From NCBI GenBank assembly GCA_947447525.1, contig CANFJL010000001.1:1-64000 (forward strand): a DNA stretch of 64,000 nucleotides, given 5' to 3'. The translations under genes were made by a program, and so were the position numbers. Positions 42,166 to 53,400 of the stretch are shown here, in pieces. Each line of letters begins with the position of its first letter. Position 1 is the first letter of the stretch. This DNA comes from Flavobacteriales bacterium (GTDB taxonomy: Bacteria > Bacteroidota > Bacteroidia > Flavobacteriales_D > Crocinitomicaceae). The notes under the pieces were generated by a model. It was given only the letters and a program-made list of their open reading frames with translations. It did no database searches and was not told the DNA's origin.

Positions 42166-43353
42166 ATGGCTAAGGAAAATTTTGATCGTTCCAAACCGCA
42201 CGTGAACATTGGTACCATTGGACACGTTGACCACGGCAAGACTACGTTGACTGCTGCAATTTCAAGTGTATTAGCATCTAAGGGATTAGCTCAAGTAAGA
42301 GACTTCTCTTCGATTGACAATGCTCCTGAAGAGAAAGAGCGTGGTATTACAATTAACACGTCTCATATTGAGTACGAAACTACCAAGCGTCACTACGCAC
42401 ACGTTGACTGTCCAGGTCACGCGGATTACGTAAAGAACATGGTAACAGGTGCTGCTCAAATGGACGGTGCAATCTTGGTTGTTGCTGCAACTGATGGCCC
42501 AATGCCTCAGACTCGTGAGCACATCCTTTTAGGTCGTCAAGTAGGTGTTCCTCGTTTAGTTGTATTCATGAATAAAGTGGATATGGTTGATGATGAAGAA
42601 TTACTAGAATTAGTTGAAATGGAAGTAAGAGAATTATTATCATTCTACAAGTATGATGGTGATAACGCTCCAGTAATTCAAGGTTCAGCTTTAGGTGCAC
42701 TTAATGGTGAAGCTAAATGGGTTGAAGCTGTTGAAGCTTTAATGGATGCAGTTGATACTTATATTGAACTTCCTCCTCGTGATGTTGATAAGCCTTTCTT
42801 AATGCCAGTTGAAGATGTATTTACGATTACAGGTCGTGGTACTGTTGCAACAGGTCGTATTGAAACAGGTGTTATTAATTCAGGTGAAGGGGTAGATATC
42901 CTAGGAATGGGTGATTTGAAATTGACTTCAACTGTAACAGGTGTTGAGATGTTCCGCAAAATCTTGGATAGAGGTGAAGCTGGTGATAACGTTGGTCTTT
43001 TATTAAGAGGTATTGAAAAGTCTCAAATCAAAAGAGGAATGGTTATTTGTAAGCCAGGATCTACAACTCCTCACCATGAGTTTAAAGCTGAAATTTATGT
43101 ATTGAAGAAAGAAGAAGGTGGTCGCCACACTCCTTTCCATAATAAATACCGTCCACAATTTTATTTCCGTACAACAGATGTAACGGGTGAAATTACACTT
43201 TTAGACGGTCGTGAAATGGTTATGCCAGGTGATAACGTTACCATTAACGTTAAGCTTATCGTTCCAATTGCGATGGATAAAGGTCTACGTTTCGCTATCC
43301 GTGAGGGTGGTAGAACTGTAGGTGCTGGACAAGTTACTGAGATAGTAGCTTAA
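42166..43353 (+). CDS. tuf: Elongation factor Tu
   Basis: The 395-residue GTPase has GHVDHGKTT (P-loop), the switch I region [30 protein letters not shown] for guanine, and beta-barrel domains 2 and 3 through to [11 protein letters not shown]. It delivers aminoacyl-tRNA to the ribosome. It lies directly behind four tRNA genes in the order Thr-Tyr-Gly-Thr, as in front of tufB in E. coli. The first third uses mostly C-ending codons (CAC, GAC, TAC), while the rest uses more T-ending ones. Confidence 0.98.
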   Translation: MAKENFDRSKPHVNIGTIGHVDHGKTTLTAAISSVLASKGLAQVRDFSSIDNAPEEKERGITINTSHIEYETTKRHYAHVDCPGHADYVKNMVTGAAQMDGAILVVAATDGPMPQTREHILLGRQVGVPRLVVFMNKVDMVDDEELLELVEMEVRELLSFYKYDGDNAPVIQGSALGALNGEAKWVEAVEALMDAVDTYIELPPRDVDKPFLMPVEDVFTITGRGTVATGRIETGVINSGEGVDILGMGDLKLTSTVTGVEMFRKILDRGEAGDNVGLLLRGIEKSQIKRGMVICKPGSTTPHHEFKAEIYVLKKEEGGRHTPFHNKYRPQFYFRTTDVTGEITLLDGREMVMPGDNVTINVKLIVPIAMDKGLRFAIREGGRTVGAGQVTEIVA

Positions 43354-43377
43354 TAAAGTTTGAGTTAGAGTTTAGTT

Positions 43378-43402
43378 AAGGGGAGTTAAAGCTCCCCTTT
43401 TT
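43378..43402 (+). terminator. Terminator-like hairpin between tuf and tRNA-Trp
   Basis: The stem AAGGGGAG / CTCCCCTT with loop TTAAAG is followed by three more T residues (five-T run 43398-43402). The tRNA-Trp gene starts only two bases after it, so downstream genes need read-through, processing at this hairpin or an unseen promoter. It may set the ratio of EF-Tu to the genes after it. Confidence 0.75.
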
Positions 43403-43404
43403 AA

Positions 43405-43477
43405 ACGGGTGTAGCTCAGCTGGTAGAGTGGTGGTCTCCAAAACCATTGGTCGTGGGTTCGAATCCTACCGCCCGTG
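43405..43477 (+). tRNA. tRNA-Trp (anticodon CCA)
   Basis: A 73-base cloverleaf with acceptor ACGGGTG/CGCCCGT, anticodon loop CTCCAAA (CCA), T stem GTGGG/CCTAC and discriminator G. It lies between tuf and secE, a familiar position for this tRNA in several phyla. Confidence 0.97.
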
Positions 43478-43497
43478 CAACATTTAAATTAGGTTCA

Positions 43498-43716
43498 GTG
43501 TCGAAAATAAGAACATATTTTAGTGAAACATACGATGAGATGCTTCACAATGTAACTTGGCCCACTTGGAAAGAGTTGCAAAACAACACGATAATAGTCG
43601 TTGTTGCATCCATATTAATTTCAGTTTTAATATTCCTGATGGATTATCTATTTGGAATAACTGGATCGGCTGACTCAACCTGGAGAGGATTACTCGGTTT
43701 TATCTACAAATTTTGA
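43498..43716 (+). CDS. secE: Preprotein translocase subunit SecE
   Basis: The 72-residue protein starts at a GTG (43498), giving MSKIRTYFSETYDEML. A longer in-frame start at 43447 lies inside the tRNA-Trp gene and is rejected. The protein has the conserved NVTWPTWKELQNNT amphipathic helix followed by a single membrane helix (VVVASILISVLIFLMDYLFG). It stabilises SecY in the Sec translocon. nusG follows after 9 bases. Confidence 0.9.
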   Translation: MSKIRTYFSETYDEMLHNVTWPTWKELQNNTIIVVVASILISVLIFLMDYLFGITGSADSTWRGLLGFIYKF

Positions 43717-43725
43717 AGCTAGAAC

Positions 43726-44277
43726 ATGGCAGAAATAACTAAAAAGTGGTACGTTGTCCGCGCCGTGAGTGGCAAGGAAAAAAAGGTCAAGGAATATCTT
43801 GAGCTTGAAATAGCGCGTCATAAATTGACAGATTATGTCAGTCAAGTACTCATCCCAACTGAAAAGGTTTTTCAAATCAGAAACGGAAAAAAAATTAATA
43901 AGGAAAAAGCATATTTACCAGGATATGTGTTATTAGAAGCTGCATTAGTTGGTGAGGTAACACATGTTATTAAAAGTATTCCAAATGTAATTGGATTTTT
44001 AGGTGGTGTGAAAGGTGGAGAACCTGTTGCAATGCGTTTATCAGAAGTTAATAGAATTTTAGGTAAAGTAGATGAACTTGCTGTTACCGAAGAAGAATTA
44101 AAAATACCATTTGTTATCGGTGAATCTGTAAAGGTGATCGATGGTCCTTTCAATAACTTTAGCGGAATCGTTGATGAAATTAATGAAGACAAGAAGAAGT
44201 TGAAAGTAATGGTTAAAATATTTGGTAGAAAGAATTTGCTGGAGCTTAGCTACATGCAAGTTGAAAAAGATATTTAA
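43726..44277 (+). CDS. nusG: Transcription termination/antitermination factor NusG
   Basis: The 183-residue protein has the NGN domain opening with KWYVVRAVSGKEKKVKEYLE and containing YLPGYVLLEA, and a C-terminal KOW domain (VKVIDGPFNNFSGIVDEINEDKKKLKV). It binds RNA polymerase and couples it to the ribosome or Rho. An 82-base gap with a structured leader separates it from rplK. Confidence 0.96.
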   Translation: MAEITKKWYVVRAVSGKEKKVKEYLELEIARHKLTDYVSQVLIPTEKVFQIRNGKKINKEKAYLPGYVLLEAALVGEVTHVIKSIPNVIGFLGGVKGGEPVAMRLSEVNRILGKVDELAVTEEELKIPFVIGESVKVIDGPFNNFSGIVDEINEDKKKLKVMVKIFGRKNLLELSYMQVEKDI

Positions 44278-44297
44278 AGAGTTTATTAACCGCAGGA

Positions 44298-44334
44298 GTG
44301 GGGAAATCGATTAAAGCTTCCCGATAGGATCCAC
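44298..44334 (+). promoter_or_regulatory. Possible L1-type autoregulatory leader of rplKA
   Basis: In the nusG-rplK gap the RNA can fold as GTGG/CCAC plus GGGAA/TTCCC (sharing one G), with a one-sided internal loop GATAGGAT. Such a helix with an asymmetric purine-rich loop resembles the 23S rRNA site bound by ribosomal protein L1, which represses the L11-L1 mRNA in other bacteria. Assignment is by eye from structure and position. Confidence 0.4.
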
Positions 44335-44359
44335 GTTTGACTGCATAATTTGTATACAT

Positions 44360-44806
44360 ATGGCTAAAGAAGTAGCAGCGTTAATCAAGCTACAAATCAA
44401 AGGCGGGGCGGCCAACCCTTCACCTCCAATCGGACCGGCATTAGGTGCGAAAGGTGTGAATATCATGGAGTTTTGTAAGCAGTTTAATGCTAGAACGCAA
44501 GACAAACCAGGTAAAGTTGTGCCAGTCGTTATCACTGTTTACGGTGATAAGTCTTTTGATTTTGTACTAAAAACTCCCCCAGCAGCAGTGCAAATCGTGG
44601 AGCATTCTAAAATCAAAAAAGGTTCGTCTGAACCAAATCGTGTTAAAGTTGGTTCTGTTACGTGGGATCAAGTACGCATGATTGCGGAAGACAAATTACC
44701 AGATTTAAATTGCTTTACAGTTGATTCAGCTATGAAAATGGTTGCAGGTACTGCAAGAAGTATGGGAGTAACAGTTAAAGGTGGTGAAGCACCAAAATCC
44801 AAATAA
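44360..44806 (+). CDS. rplK: 50S ribosomal protein L11
   Basis: The 148-residue protein has [33 protein letters not shown] and the C-terminal RNA-binding domain with [10 protein letters not shown]. It binds the GTPase-associated centre of 23S rRNA. It is the first ribosomal gene of the L11-L1-L10-L7/L12 cluster, 11 bases before rplA. Confidence 0.98.
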   Translation: MAKEVAALIKLQIKGGAANPSPPIGPALGAKGVNIMEFCKQFNARTQDKPGKVVPVVITVYGDKSFDFVLKTPPAAVQIVEHSKIKKGSSEPNRVKVGSVTWDQVRMIAEDKLPDLNCFTVDSAMKMVAGTARSMGVTVKGGEAPKSK

Positions 44807-44817
44807 ATCGATAAGAC

Positions 44818-45513
44818 ATGAAAAGAGTTTCTAAAAAAAGAAAGGAGATTTTGTCTAAATTCGATTTAGCAAAATCATATTCACTGGCTGATGCCTGTGA
44901 TTTGGTAAAGGATATCACTACTTCTAAATTCGATGCATCTGTTGATATTTGTGTTCGTCTTGGTGTTGACCCTCGTAAAGCTAACCAAATGGTTAGAGGT
45001 ACAGTGGCCCTACCGCACGGAACAGGTAAAGATGTTCGCGTATTAGTTCTATGTACACCAGACAAAGAAGCCGAAGCAAAAGCTGCTGGAGCTGATCATG
45101 TTGGTTTGGACGATTATATCGAAAAAATCAAAGGCGGATGGACGGATATTGATGTAATTATTACGATGCCTTCAGTTATGGGTAAGGTTGGAGCACTTGG
45201 ACGAATTTTAGGTCCTCGTAGCTTAATGCCAAATCCTAAGACAGGTACAGTTACATTAGATGTAGCAAAAGCTGTACAAGAAGTGAAAGCTGGAAAGATT
45301 GACTTTAAAGTTGATAAATACGGTATCATTCACTCTTCAGTTGGAAAAGTAAGTTTTGAAGGAGAAAAAATTCGCGACAATGCGAATGAATTGATCACAA
45401 CACTTTTAAAATTGAAGCCGTCGGCAGCAAAAGGTACTTACATTAAAAGTATTTACTTGAGTTCTACGATGAGTGCAGGAATACAAATTGACCCTAAATC
45501 TGTAACAGCTTAA
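44818..45513 (+). CDS. rplA: 50S ribosomal protein L1
   Basis: The 231-residue protein has [58 protein letters not shown] and the C-terminal [10 protein letters not shown]. It forms the L1 stalk and, in other bacteria, represses its own operon by binding the leader mRNA, for which a candidate site lies before rplK. Confidence 0.98.
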   Translation: MKRVSKKRKEILSKFDLAKSYSLADACDLVKDITTSKFDASVDICVRLGVDPRKANQMVRGTVALPHGTGKDVRVLVLCTPDKEAEAKAAGADHVGLDDYIEKIKGGWTDIDVIITMPSVMGKVGALGRILGPRSLMPNPKTGTVTLDVAKAVQEVKAGKIDFKVDKYGIIHSSVGKVSFEGEKIRDNANELITTLLKLKPSAAKGTYIKSIYLSSTMSAGIQIDPKSVTA

Positions 45514-45523
45514 AACTTACAAA

Positions 45524-46045
45524 ATGACAAGAGAAGAAAAAGCAAAGTATATTGAAGATTTAGCATCGGATTTAGCAGGCGCAAATGTCTTTTATTTAAC
45601 CGACACGGCAGAATTAACAGTGGATGCTGTTAATAATCTACGCAGAAGATGTTTTCAAACAAACATCAGTCTACGCGTAGTTAAAAATGCCTTGTTGTCT
45701 AAAGCAATGGACAAGGTCGAAGGAAAAGATTATGGACAATTGAAAGATATCCTTAAAGGGTCTACATCAATCATGATCAGTACTGAAGCAAATGCACCCG
45801 CTAGACTTATCCAAGAATTCCGTAAGAAAAACCCTAAACCGATTCTTAAAGGAGCCTACATTGATGAAGCTATATTTATTGGCGATAATCAATTGGTGGT
45901 TTTAGAATCGTTGAAGAGCAAGGAAGAATTGGTTGGTGAAATCATCGGATTGTTACTAAGCCCTGCTAAAAATGTGATGTCAGGTTTGACAGGCGCAGGT
46001 GGTAAAATTGCAGGCATATTGAAAACGCTCGAAACAAGAGCATAG
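45524..46045 (+). CDS. rplJ: 50S ribosomal protein L10
   Basis: The 173-residue protein opens with TREEKAKYIEDLASDLAGANVFYLTD and contains LRVVKNALLSKAMD and the C-terminal L7/L12-binding helix region. It anchors L7/L12 dimers to the ribosome. It starts 10 bases after rplA, so there is no room for a separate L10 leader of the E. coli type. Confidence 0.97.
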   Translation: MTREEKAKYIEDLASDLAGANVFYLTDTAELTVDAVNNLRRRCFQTNISLRVVKNALLSKAMDKVEGKDYGQLKDILKGSTSIMISTEANAPARLIQEFRKKNPKPILKGAYIDEAIFIGDNQLVVLESLKSKEELVGEIIGLLLSPAKNVMSGLTGAGGKIAGILKTLETRA

Positions 46046-46082
46046 TTAATTAATTATTAAACCTTTTTTAAATTTAAATAAA

Positions 46083-46460
46083 ATGGCTGATTTAAAGCAA
46101 ATTGCAGAAACACTAGTTAACCTTACAGTAAAAGAAGTTAGCGAGTTAGCAACAATATTGAAAGACGAGTATGGAATCGAACCAGCTGCTGCTGCACCAG
46201 TAATGATGGCAGGCGGATCAGGTGGAAGCGAAGTAGCTGCTGAAGAGAAAACAGAATTTGATGTGATCTTGAAAGCAGGTGGTCCTAACAAACTTGCAGT
46301 TGTTAAACTTGTAAAAGAGTTAACAGGAAATGGATTGAAAGAGTCTAAAGACTTAGTTGATGCAGCTCCATCTACCTTGAAAGAAGGAATTTCTAAAGAC
46401 GAAGCAGAAGGTCTTAAGAAATCTCTTGAAGAGGCTGGTGCTGAAGTTGAAGTTAAATAA
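46083..46460 (+). CDS. rplL: 50S ribosomal protein L7/L12
   Basis: The 125-residue protein has the N-terminal dimerisation helices, the Ala/Gly-rich hinge ([20 protein letters not shown]) and the C-terminal domain with [38 protein letters not shown] and [10 protein letters not shown]. It recruits translation GTPases. A long hairpin follows in the gap before rpoB. Confidence 0.98.
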   Translation: MADLKQIAETLVNLTVKEVSELATILKDEYGIEPAAAAPVMMAGGSGGSEVAAEEKTEFDVILKAGGPNKLAVVKLVKELTGNGLKESKDLVDAAPSTLKEGISKDEAEGLKKSLEEAGAEVEVK

Positions 46461-46476
46461 TATTTTAGCTCAAAAT

Positions 46477-46515
46477 ACAGAACAGGCACCCGATTTATCG
46501 GTTGCCTTGTTCTGT
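46477..46515 (+). promoter_or_regulatory. Hairpin between rplL and rpoB (attenuator or processing site)
   Basis: ACAGAACA (46477-46484) pairs with TGTTCTGT (46508-46515). Inside it GGCA pairs with TGCC and CCGAT with ATCGG, giving about 17 pairs. The T-run after it is poor, so full termination is unlikely. Position and shape recall the E. coli rplL-rpoB attenuator and RNase III region. Confidence 0.65.
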
Positions 46516-46558
46516 TTATAATTAAGATTTTTCTTTCTACACTTAAAAATAATAAGCC

Positions 46559-49500
46559 TTGGCAACAACGAATAATTCAACGAGAATTAATTTTGCTTCA
46601 AGCAAAAATCAATTTGATTATCCAGATTTTCTGGAAATCCAATTAAAATCATTTAAGGAGTTTTTCCAATTGGAAACAACACCTGAAAATAGAGATAGTG
46701 AAGGTCTATTCAAAGTTTTTGCTGAAAACTTTCCTATCACTGATACGCGCAACCAGTTCGTATTAGAATTTTTGGATTACTTTATCGATCCCCCTCGTTA
46801 CACTATTGAAGAGTGTATCGAAAGAGGATTGACGTATAGTGTTCCTCTAAAAGCAAAATTAAAATTGTATTGTACTGATCCTGAACATGAGGATTTCGAA
46901 ACTATCGTTCAAGATGTTTATCTAGGTACAATTCCTTATATGACTCCTAAAGGATCTTTTGTAGTCAATGGCGCTGAACGCGTTATTGTTTCGCAATTGC
47001 ATCGCTCTCCAGGAGTTTTCTTTGGTCAAAGTCGTCACGCAAATGGTACAAAATTGTACTCCGCTCGTGTAATTCCTTTCAAGGGATCTTGGATTGAATT
47101 CGCTACGGATATCAATAGTATTATGTATGCTTACATTGATCGTAAGAAAAAATTACCTGTTACAACACTTTTCCGCGCAATTGGTTATGAAACTGATCGT
47201 GACATCTTAGAGATCTTTGGTCTTGCTGATGAAGTGAAAGTGAATAAAGCAAATATGAAAAAATTGGTAGGACGCCGTCTTGCCGCTAGAGTTTTGAAAA
47301 CTTGGATCGAAGATTTTGTTGATGAAGATACTGGAGAAGTTGTTTCTATTGAAAGAAATGAAGTAATTCTTGATAGAGAATTGACAGTAGAAGAAGAGCA
47401 CTTAGATCAAATTCTTAATTCTGGTACTAAGTCTGTTATCTTGCACAAAGAAAATGCAAATTCAACAGATTATACTATTATTTATAATACACTTCAAAAA
47501 GATACTTCTAATTCTGAAAAAGAAGCAATCGAACACATCTATCGTCAGTTGAGGAATGCAGATCCGCCCGACTTTGAAACAGCGAAAAGTGTATTTGAAA
47601 AATTATTCTTCTCTGATACAAGATATGACTTAGGTGAGGTTGGAAGATACCGCCTAAATAAAAAATTGAAAATTGATGCTACTGAAGCGTCAAGAGTTCT
47701 TACGAAAAATGATATTATTCAAATCGTTAAGTATTTGATCGAATTGATCAATTCAAAAGCAGATGTGGATGATATTGACCATTTATCTAATAGAAGGGTA
47801 AGAACAGTTGGTGAACAATTATATGCTCAATTTGGTGTTGGTTTAGCCCGTATGGCAAGAACTATTCGTGAGCGTATGAATGTACGTGATAATGAAGTCT
47901 TTACTCCTATTGACTTGATTAACGCTAAAACATTGTCTTCTGTAATTAACTCTTTCTTTGGAACGAATCAGCTTTCTCAGTTTATGGATCAAACGAATCC
48001 GCTTTCTGAGGTTACGCACAAAAGAAGGCTGTCTGCCCTAGGACCAGGCGGTTTATCGCGTGAAAGAGCTGGATTTGAGGTTCGTGATGTTCACTATACG
48101 CACTATGGTCGTTTGTGTACTATCGAAACTCCTGAAGGACCAAATATTGGATTGATTTCTTCTCTTTGTGTATTCGCGAAAGTTAATAAATTAGGTTTCA
48201 TTGAAACACCTTATAGAAGAGTTGAAAAAGGTAAAGTGATCTTTAATGAAGAGCCAATTTATCTTGCAGCTGAAGAAGAGGATACTAAAACTATCGCTCA
48301 AGCAAATGCTGTAATTGATGATAAAGGTAATTTCTTATCTAATCTTGTTAAAGCTAGATATGAAGGTGATTTCCCAGTAGTTACTCCAGACAAATTAACT
48401 TTGATGGATGTAGGTGCTAATCAAATTGCTTCTATTGCAGCATCTTCTATTCCATTTTTGGAGCATGATGATGCCAACCGTGCTTTGATGGGATCTAACA
48501 TGCAACGTCAAGCGGTTCCGCTTTTACGTCCAAATTCTCCTATTGTTGGTACTGGTATCGAAAGGCTTGTTGCCCGTGATTCTCGTGTATTGATCAATGC
48601 AGAAGGAAATGGAGTAGTGGAATATGTTGACGCAGATGAGATTGTTATTCGTTACGATTGGACTAAAGAAGATAAATTAGTGAGCTTTGAAAGTGAAGTA
48701 ATTCGTTATTCTTTAACTAAATTTAGAAAAACAAATCAAGGAACTTGTATCAATCTAAAGCCGATTGTTCAAAAAGGTGACAGAGTTGAAAGAGGTCAAG
48801 TTTTATGTGAAGGTTTTGCTACTCAAAGTGGTGAATTAGCCCTTGGACAAAATTTAAAAGTAGCTTTCATGCCTTGGAAAGGGTACAATTTTGAGGATGC
48901 GATTGTTATTTCTGAAAAGGTTGTTCGTGAGGATATCTTTACTTCAATTCATATTGATGAATATTCTTTAGAGGTTCGTGATACTAAAAGAGGAATGGAA
49001 GAATTAACTTCTGATATTCCTAATGTTAGCGAAGAAGCTACTAAAGATCTTGATGATAACGGTTTGATTCGTATTGGTGCTGATATCAAAGAAGGTGACA
49101 TCCTAATTGGTAAAATCACTCCAAAAGGTGAAACAGATCCGTCTCCTGAAGAAAAATTATTGCGTGCTATCTTTGGTGACAAAGCTGGTGATGTGAAAGA
49201 TGCTTCTTTAAAAGCTGGTCCTTCTTTAAGAGGTACTGTTATCGAGAAAAAATTGTTCTCAAGAGCTATAAAAGATAGAAAGTCTAAAAATCAAGATAAA
49301 TCAGTTCTTGAAACTATTGATGCTGAATACCAACGCGAATTTGCTGAAGTAAAAGAAAAGTTAGTTGAAAAATTAATGATGATTTTAGGAGAGCATAAAG
49401 CTGCTGGTGTATTCAATAACTTTAAAGAGGAATTGATTAAGAAAGGAACTAAGTTTAATGCTAAGTCTTTGATGGCAATTGATTATACCATCATCAATCC

Positions 49501-50368
49501 TTTGAACTGGACTGCTGAAGCTGAAATTAATCAGTTGATCAGTCGTGTGATTCATAACTTTAGTATTAAAGCGAATGACTTACTTGGAAATTATAAGCGT
49601 AGAAAATTCCATATTTCTGTTGGTGATGAATTGCCTGCTGGAATCGTGAAATTGGCTAAGGTTTATGTTGCTAAGAAGCGTAAGTTGAAAGTAGGTGATA
49701 AAATGGCAGGTCGTCACGGAAATAAAGGTATTGTTGCGAATATTGTTCGACAAGAAGATATGCCTTTCCTTGCGGATGGAACTCCTGTAGATATCGTTTT
49801 AAATCCACTTGGTGTACCTTCTAGGATGAACTTAGGTCAAATTTATGAAACTGTTCTTGGTTGGGCAGGTGAAAAAATGGGCGTTAAGTTTGCTACTCCA
49901 ATTTTTGATGGTGCAACTCCTGACGAAATAAATGAATTAACGGATAAAGCAGGTGTGCCAAGATCAGGTAAAACTTATTTATACGATGGTGGAACAGGGG
50001 AGCGTTTCCATCAACCAGCAACGGTTGGTGTGATTTACATGCTGAAATTATCTCACATGGTTGATGATAAGATGCATGCACGTTCTATCGGACCTTACTC
50101 ATTAATTACGCAACAACCACTTGGTGGTAAAGCGCAGTTCGGAGGCCAAAGATTCGGTGAGATGGAGGTATGGGCTATTGAAGCCTTTGGTGCAGCGAAT
50201 ATTCTTCAAGAAATCTTGACTGTTAAGTCGGATGACGTAACAGGCCGTGCGAAAGCATATGAGGCGATTGTTAAAGGAGATAATATTCCTGAACCTGGAA
50301 TACCTGAATCTTTCAATGTACTCCTTCATGAATTGAGAGGATTATGTTTGAATGTGAGCATGGATTAA
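46559..50368 (+). CDS. rpoB: DNA-directed RNA polymerase subunit beta
   Basis: The 1269-residue protein starts at a TTG (46559), giving [19 protein letters not shown], the N-terminus usual for Bacteroidota RpoB. No ATG gives that end. It includes [12 protein letters not shown], the rifampicin region [50 protein letters not shown] and the C-terminal [18 protein letters not shown]. The residues at the rifampicin pocket are of the sensitive type. rpoC follows after 34 bases. Confidence 0.98.
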   Translation: MATTNNSTRINFASSKNQFDYPDFLEIQLKSFKEFFQLETTPENRDSEGLFKVFAENFPITDTRNQFVLEFLDYFIDPPRYTIEECIERGLTYSVPLKAKLKLYCTDPEHEDFETIVQDVYLGTIPYMTPKGSFVVNGAERVIVSQLHRSPGVFFGQSRHANGTKLYSARVIPFKGSWIEFATDINSIMYAYIDRKKKLPVTTLFRAIGYETDRDILEIFGLADEVKVNKANMKKLVGRRLAARVLKTWIEDFVDEDTGEVVSIERNEVILDRELTVEEEHLDQILNSGTKSVILHKENANSTDYTIIYNTLQKDTSNSEKEAIEHIYRQLRNADPPDFETAKSVFEKLFFSDTRYDLGEVGRYRLNKKLKIDATEASRVLTKNDIIQIVKYLIELINSKADVDDIDHLSNRRVRTVGEQLYAQFGVGLARMARTIRERMNVRDNEVFTPIDLINAKTLSSVINSFFGTNQLSQFMDQTNPLSEVTHKRRLSALGPGGLSRERAGFEVRDVHYTHYGRLCTIETPEGPNIGLISSLCVFAKVNKLGFIETPYRRVEKGKVIFNEEPIYLAAEEEDTKTIAQANAVIDDKGNFLSNLVKARYEGDFPVVTPDKLTLMDVGANQIASIAASSIPFLEHDDANRALMGSNMQRQAVPLLRPNSPIVGTGIERLVARDSRVLINAEGNGVVEYVDADEIVIRYDWTKEDKLVSFESEVIRYSLTKFRKTNQGTCINLKPIVQKGDRVERGQVLCEGFATQSGELALGQNLKVAFMPWKGYNFEDAIVISEKVVREDIFTSIHIDEYSLEVRDTKRGMEELTSDIPNVSEEATKDLDDNGLIRIGADIKEGDILIGKITPKGETDPSPEEKLLRAIFGDKAGDVKDASLKAGPSLRGTVIEKKLFSRAIKDRKSKNQDKSVLETIDAEYQREFAEVKEKLVEKLMMILGEHKAAGVFNNFKEELIKKGTKFNAKSLMAIDYTIINPLNWTAEAEINQLISRVIHNFSIKANDLLGNYKRRKFHISVGDELPAGIVKLAKVYVAKKRKLKVGDKMAGRHGNKGIVANIVRQEDMPFLADGTPVDIVLNPLGVPSRMNLGQIYETVLGWAGEKMGVKFATPIFDGATPDEINELTDKAGVPRSGKTYLYDGGTGERFHQPATVGVIYMLKLSHMVDDKMHARSIGPYSLITQQPLGGKAQFGGQRFGEMEVWAIEAFGAANILQEILTVKSDDVTGRAKAYEAIVKGDNIPEPGIPESFNVLLHELRGLCLNVSMD

Positions 50369-50402
50369 TTTGAATTTTTAACGAAATCATTAAGCGATAA
50401 AA

Positions 50403-53400
50403 ATGGCGTTCAAAAAAGACACCCAAAAAAAACAAAGTAGTTTTAATAAAATTACGATTTCACTTGCTTCTCCAGAAAAAATTCTGGAGCATTCAAGTGG
50501 TGAGGTATTAAAGCCTGAAACAATTAATTACCGAACGTATAAGCCTGAAAGAGATGGTTTATTCTGTGAGCGTATTTTCGGACCAGTTAAGGACTACGAA
50601 TGTCACTGTGGTAAATATAAGCGTATCCGATATAAAGGTATCGTTTGTGACCGTTGTGGTGTGGAAGTTACTGAAAAGAAAGTTCGTAGAGAGCGTATGG
50701 GTCACATTTCATTGGTGGTTCCTGTTGCTCATATTTGGTATTTCCGTTCTCTTCCTAATAAAATTGGATACCTTTTAGGCTTGCCTACTAAGAAATTGGA
50801 TCAAATTATTTATTACGAAAGATATGTCGTAATTCAAGCAGGTGATTCTTTAACTTTGGAAGGTGTTGAATTGAAGAAATTTGATTTCTTGTCTGAAGAA
50901 GAATATTTAGATATTTTAGAGGCTTTACCTCCTACTAATCAACATTTAGATGATACCGATCCTAATAAATTTATAGCGAAAATGGGTGCTGAAGCACTTT
51001 ATGATCTATTGAAAGGATTGGATTTGGAAACTATGTCTTATGAACTTCGCGATAAAGCGGAACATGAAACATCTGTTCAAAGAAAAAATGAAGCGCTTAA
51101 GCGTCTTCAAGTGGTGGAGTCTATGCGCGATTCTCAGAAACGAATTGATAACCGTCCAGAATGGATGATTGTTAAGGTTGTTCCTGTAATTCCACCAGAA
51201 TTAAGACCTTTAGTTCCTTTAGATGGTGGTCGTTTTGCGACTTCAGATTTAAATGACCTTTACCGTCGTGTGATTATTAGAAATAATCGTCTAAAAAGAT
51301 TGATCGAAATTAAAGCGCCAGAAGTAATTCTTCGCAATGAGAAAAGAATGTTACAGGAATCTGTAGATTCATTATTCGATAACTCTAGAAAATCAAGCGC
51401 TGTTAAAACGGAATCAAATCGTGCTTTGAAATCTCTTTCTGATTCATTGAAAGGTAAACAAGGTCGTTTCCGTCAAAACTTATTGGGTAAAAGGGTTGAT
51501 TATTCAGCTCGTTCAGTTATTGTTGTTGGACCTGATTTGAAATTGCATGAATGTGGTTTGCCTAAAAATATGGCAGCTGAATTATACAAGCCGTTTATCA
51601 TTAGAAAAATGATTGAACGAGGTATCGTTAAAACAGTAAAATCAGCAAAGAAAATAGTTGACAAGAAAGAACCAATTGTTTGGGATATCTTAGAAAATGT
51701 ACTAAAAGGTCACCCGGTTCTATTGAATCGTGCCCCTACATTACACAGACTAGGTATTCAAGCTTTCCAACCAAAATTAATCGAAGGAAAAGCAATTCGT
51801 TTGCATCCATTGGTTACAACGGCATTCAACGCCGATTTTGATGGTGACCAAATGGCCGTGCATTTACCGCTTGGTAATGCTGCAATTTTGGAAGCTCAAA
51901 TGTTGATGTTGGCTTCTCATAATATTCTTAATCCTGCTAATGGTGCTCCAATTGCTGTACCATCACAAGATATGGTCTTGGGTCTTTACTATATTACCAA
52001 AGGTAAAGTCTCTACTCCAGAAGATATCGTGAAAGGTGAAGGTGGTACTTTCTATTCTCCAAAAGAAGTAAATATTGCTTTTAATGAAAGAAAATTAGAC
52101 CTACACGCTCATATCAAAGTGAAAACTTTTGATTTAAATGCTGCTGGTGTTCCTGAATTGAGAATTCTTGAAACTACTTGTGGTCGTGTATTGTTTAATG
52201 AAAAAGTTCCAAGAGAAGTTGGTTACATCAATGATGTATTAACTAAAAAAGCGCTAAGAGATATTATTGGTGAAGTATTGAAAATTTCTGGAACATCTAG
52301 AACTGCTCAATTCTTAGATGATATTAAAGAACTTGGTTATGAAATGGCCTTTAGAGGTGGACTTTCTTTCAATTTAGATGATATTATCATTCCAAAAGAA
52401 AAAGAGGAATTGGTATTGAAAGCTGAAAATGATGTGAAAGAAGTCATGATGAATTATAACATGGGTCTTATCACTAATAATGAGCGATACAATCAAATTA
52501 TTGATATCTGGACGCATACAAACTCTCGTTTGACTGCAACCTTGATGGATCAATTGAAAACAGACAGACAAGGATTTAACTCTATTTACATGATGTTTGA
52601 TTCTGGTGCACGTGGTTCGAAAGAACAAATCCGCCAGTTATCAGGTATGCGTGGTTTGATGGCGAAACCTCAAAAGTCTGGAGCTAGTGTTCAAGAAATT
52701 ATTGAAAATCCAATTTTATCTAACTTTAAAGAAGGATTGTCCATTCTTGAATATTTTATCTCTACTCACGGTGCTCGTAAAGGTCTTGCCGATACAGCCT
52801 TGAAAACAGCCGATGCTGGTTATTTGACAAGAAGATTGGTAGATGTAGCTCAAGATGTTGTTATTAATTCTAATGATTGTGGAACTTTACGCGGTATTGT
52901 TGCTACTTCATTGAAGAAAAATGATGAGATAGTTGAACCATTGTACGATCGTATTCTTGGTAGAACTTCTGTTCATAATATCTATTTACCTGAATCAGAT
53001 GATGTTATCGTCTTGGCAGGTGAATTGATTTCTGAAGATGTTGCAAAAGAAATAGAAAAAGCAGGAATTGAAGAGGTTGAAATTAGATCTGTTCTTACCT
53101 GTGAGATGAGAAGAGGTGTTTGTTCTAAATGTTATGGACGCAATCTTTCTAATCACCGACTTGCTCAATTAGGTGATGCTGTTGGTGTAGTTGCTGCTCA
53201 GTCAATTGGTGAGCCTGGAACACAGTTAACACTTCGTACTTTCCACGTGGGTGGTACCGCTTCTAATATTGCTGACATATCTGATATGAAAGCAAAAGCA
53301 AATGGTAAATTGGAAATTGACGAATTACGCACAATCGAAAAGAAAAATGCTGATGGATCAATGAAAATTATTGTTGTTGGACGTTCTGCGGAATTGAGAA

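Noticed and set aside
45524-45560. An L10-type leader before rplJ
   Set aside because: Only 10 bases separate rplA and rplJ, too few for the known structure.
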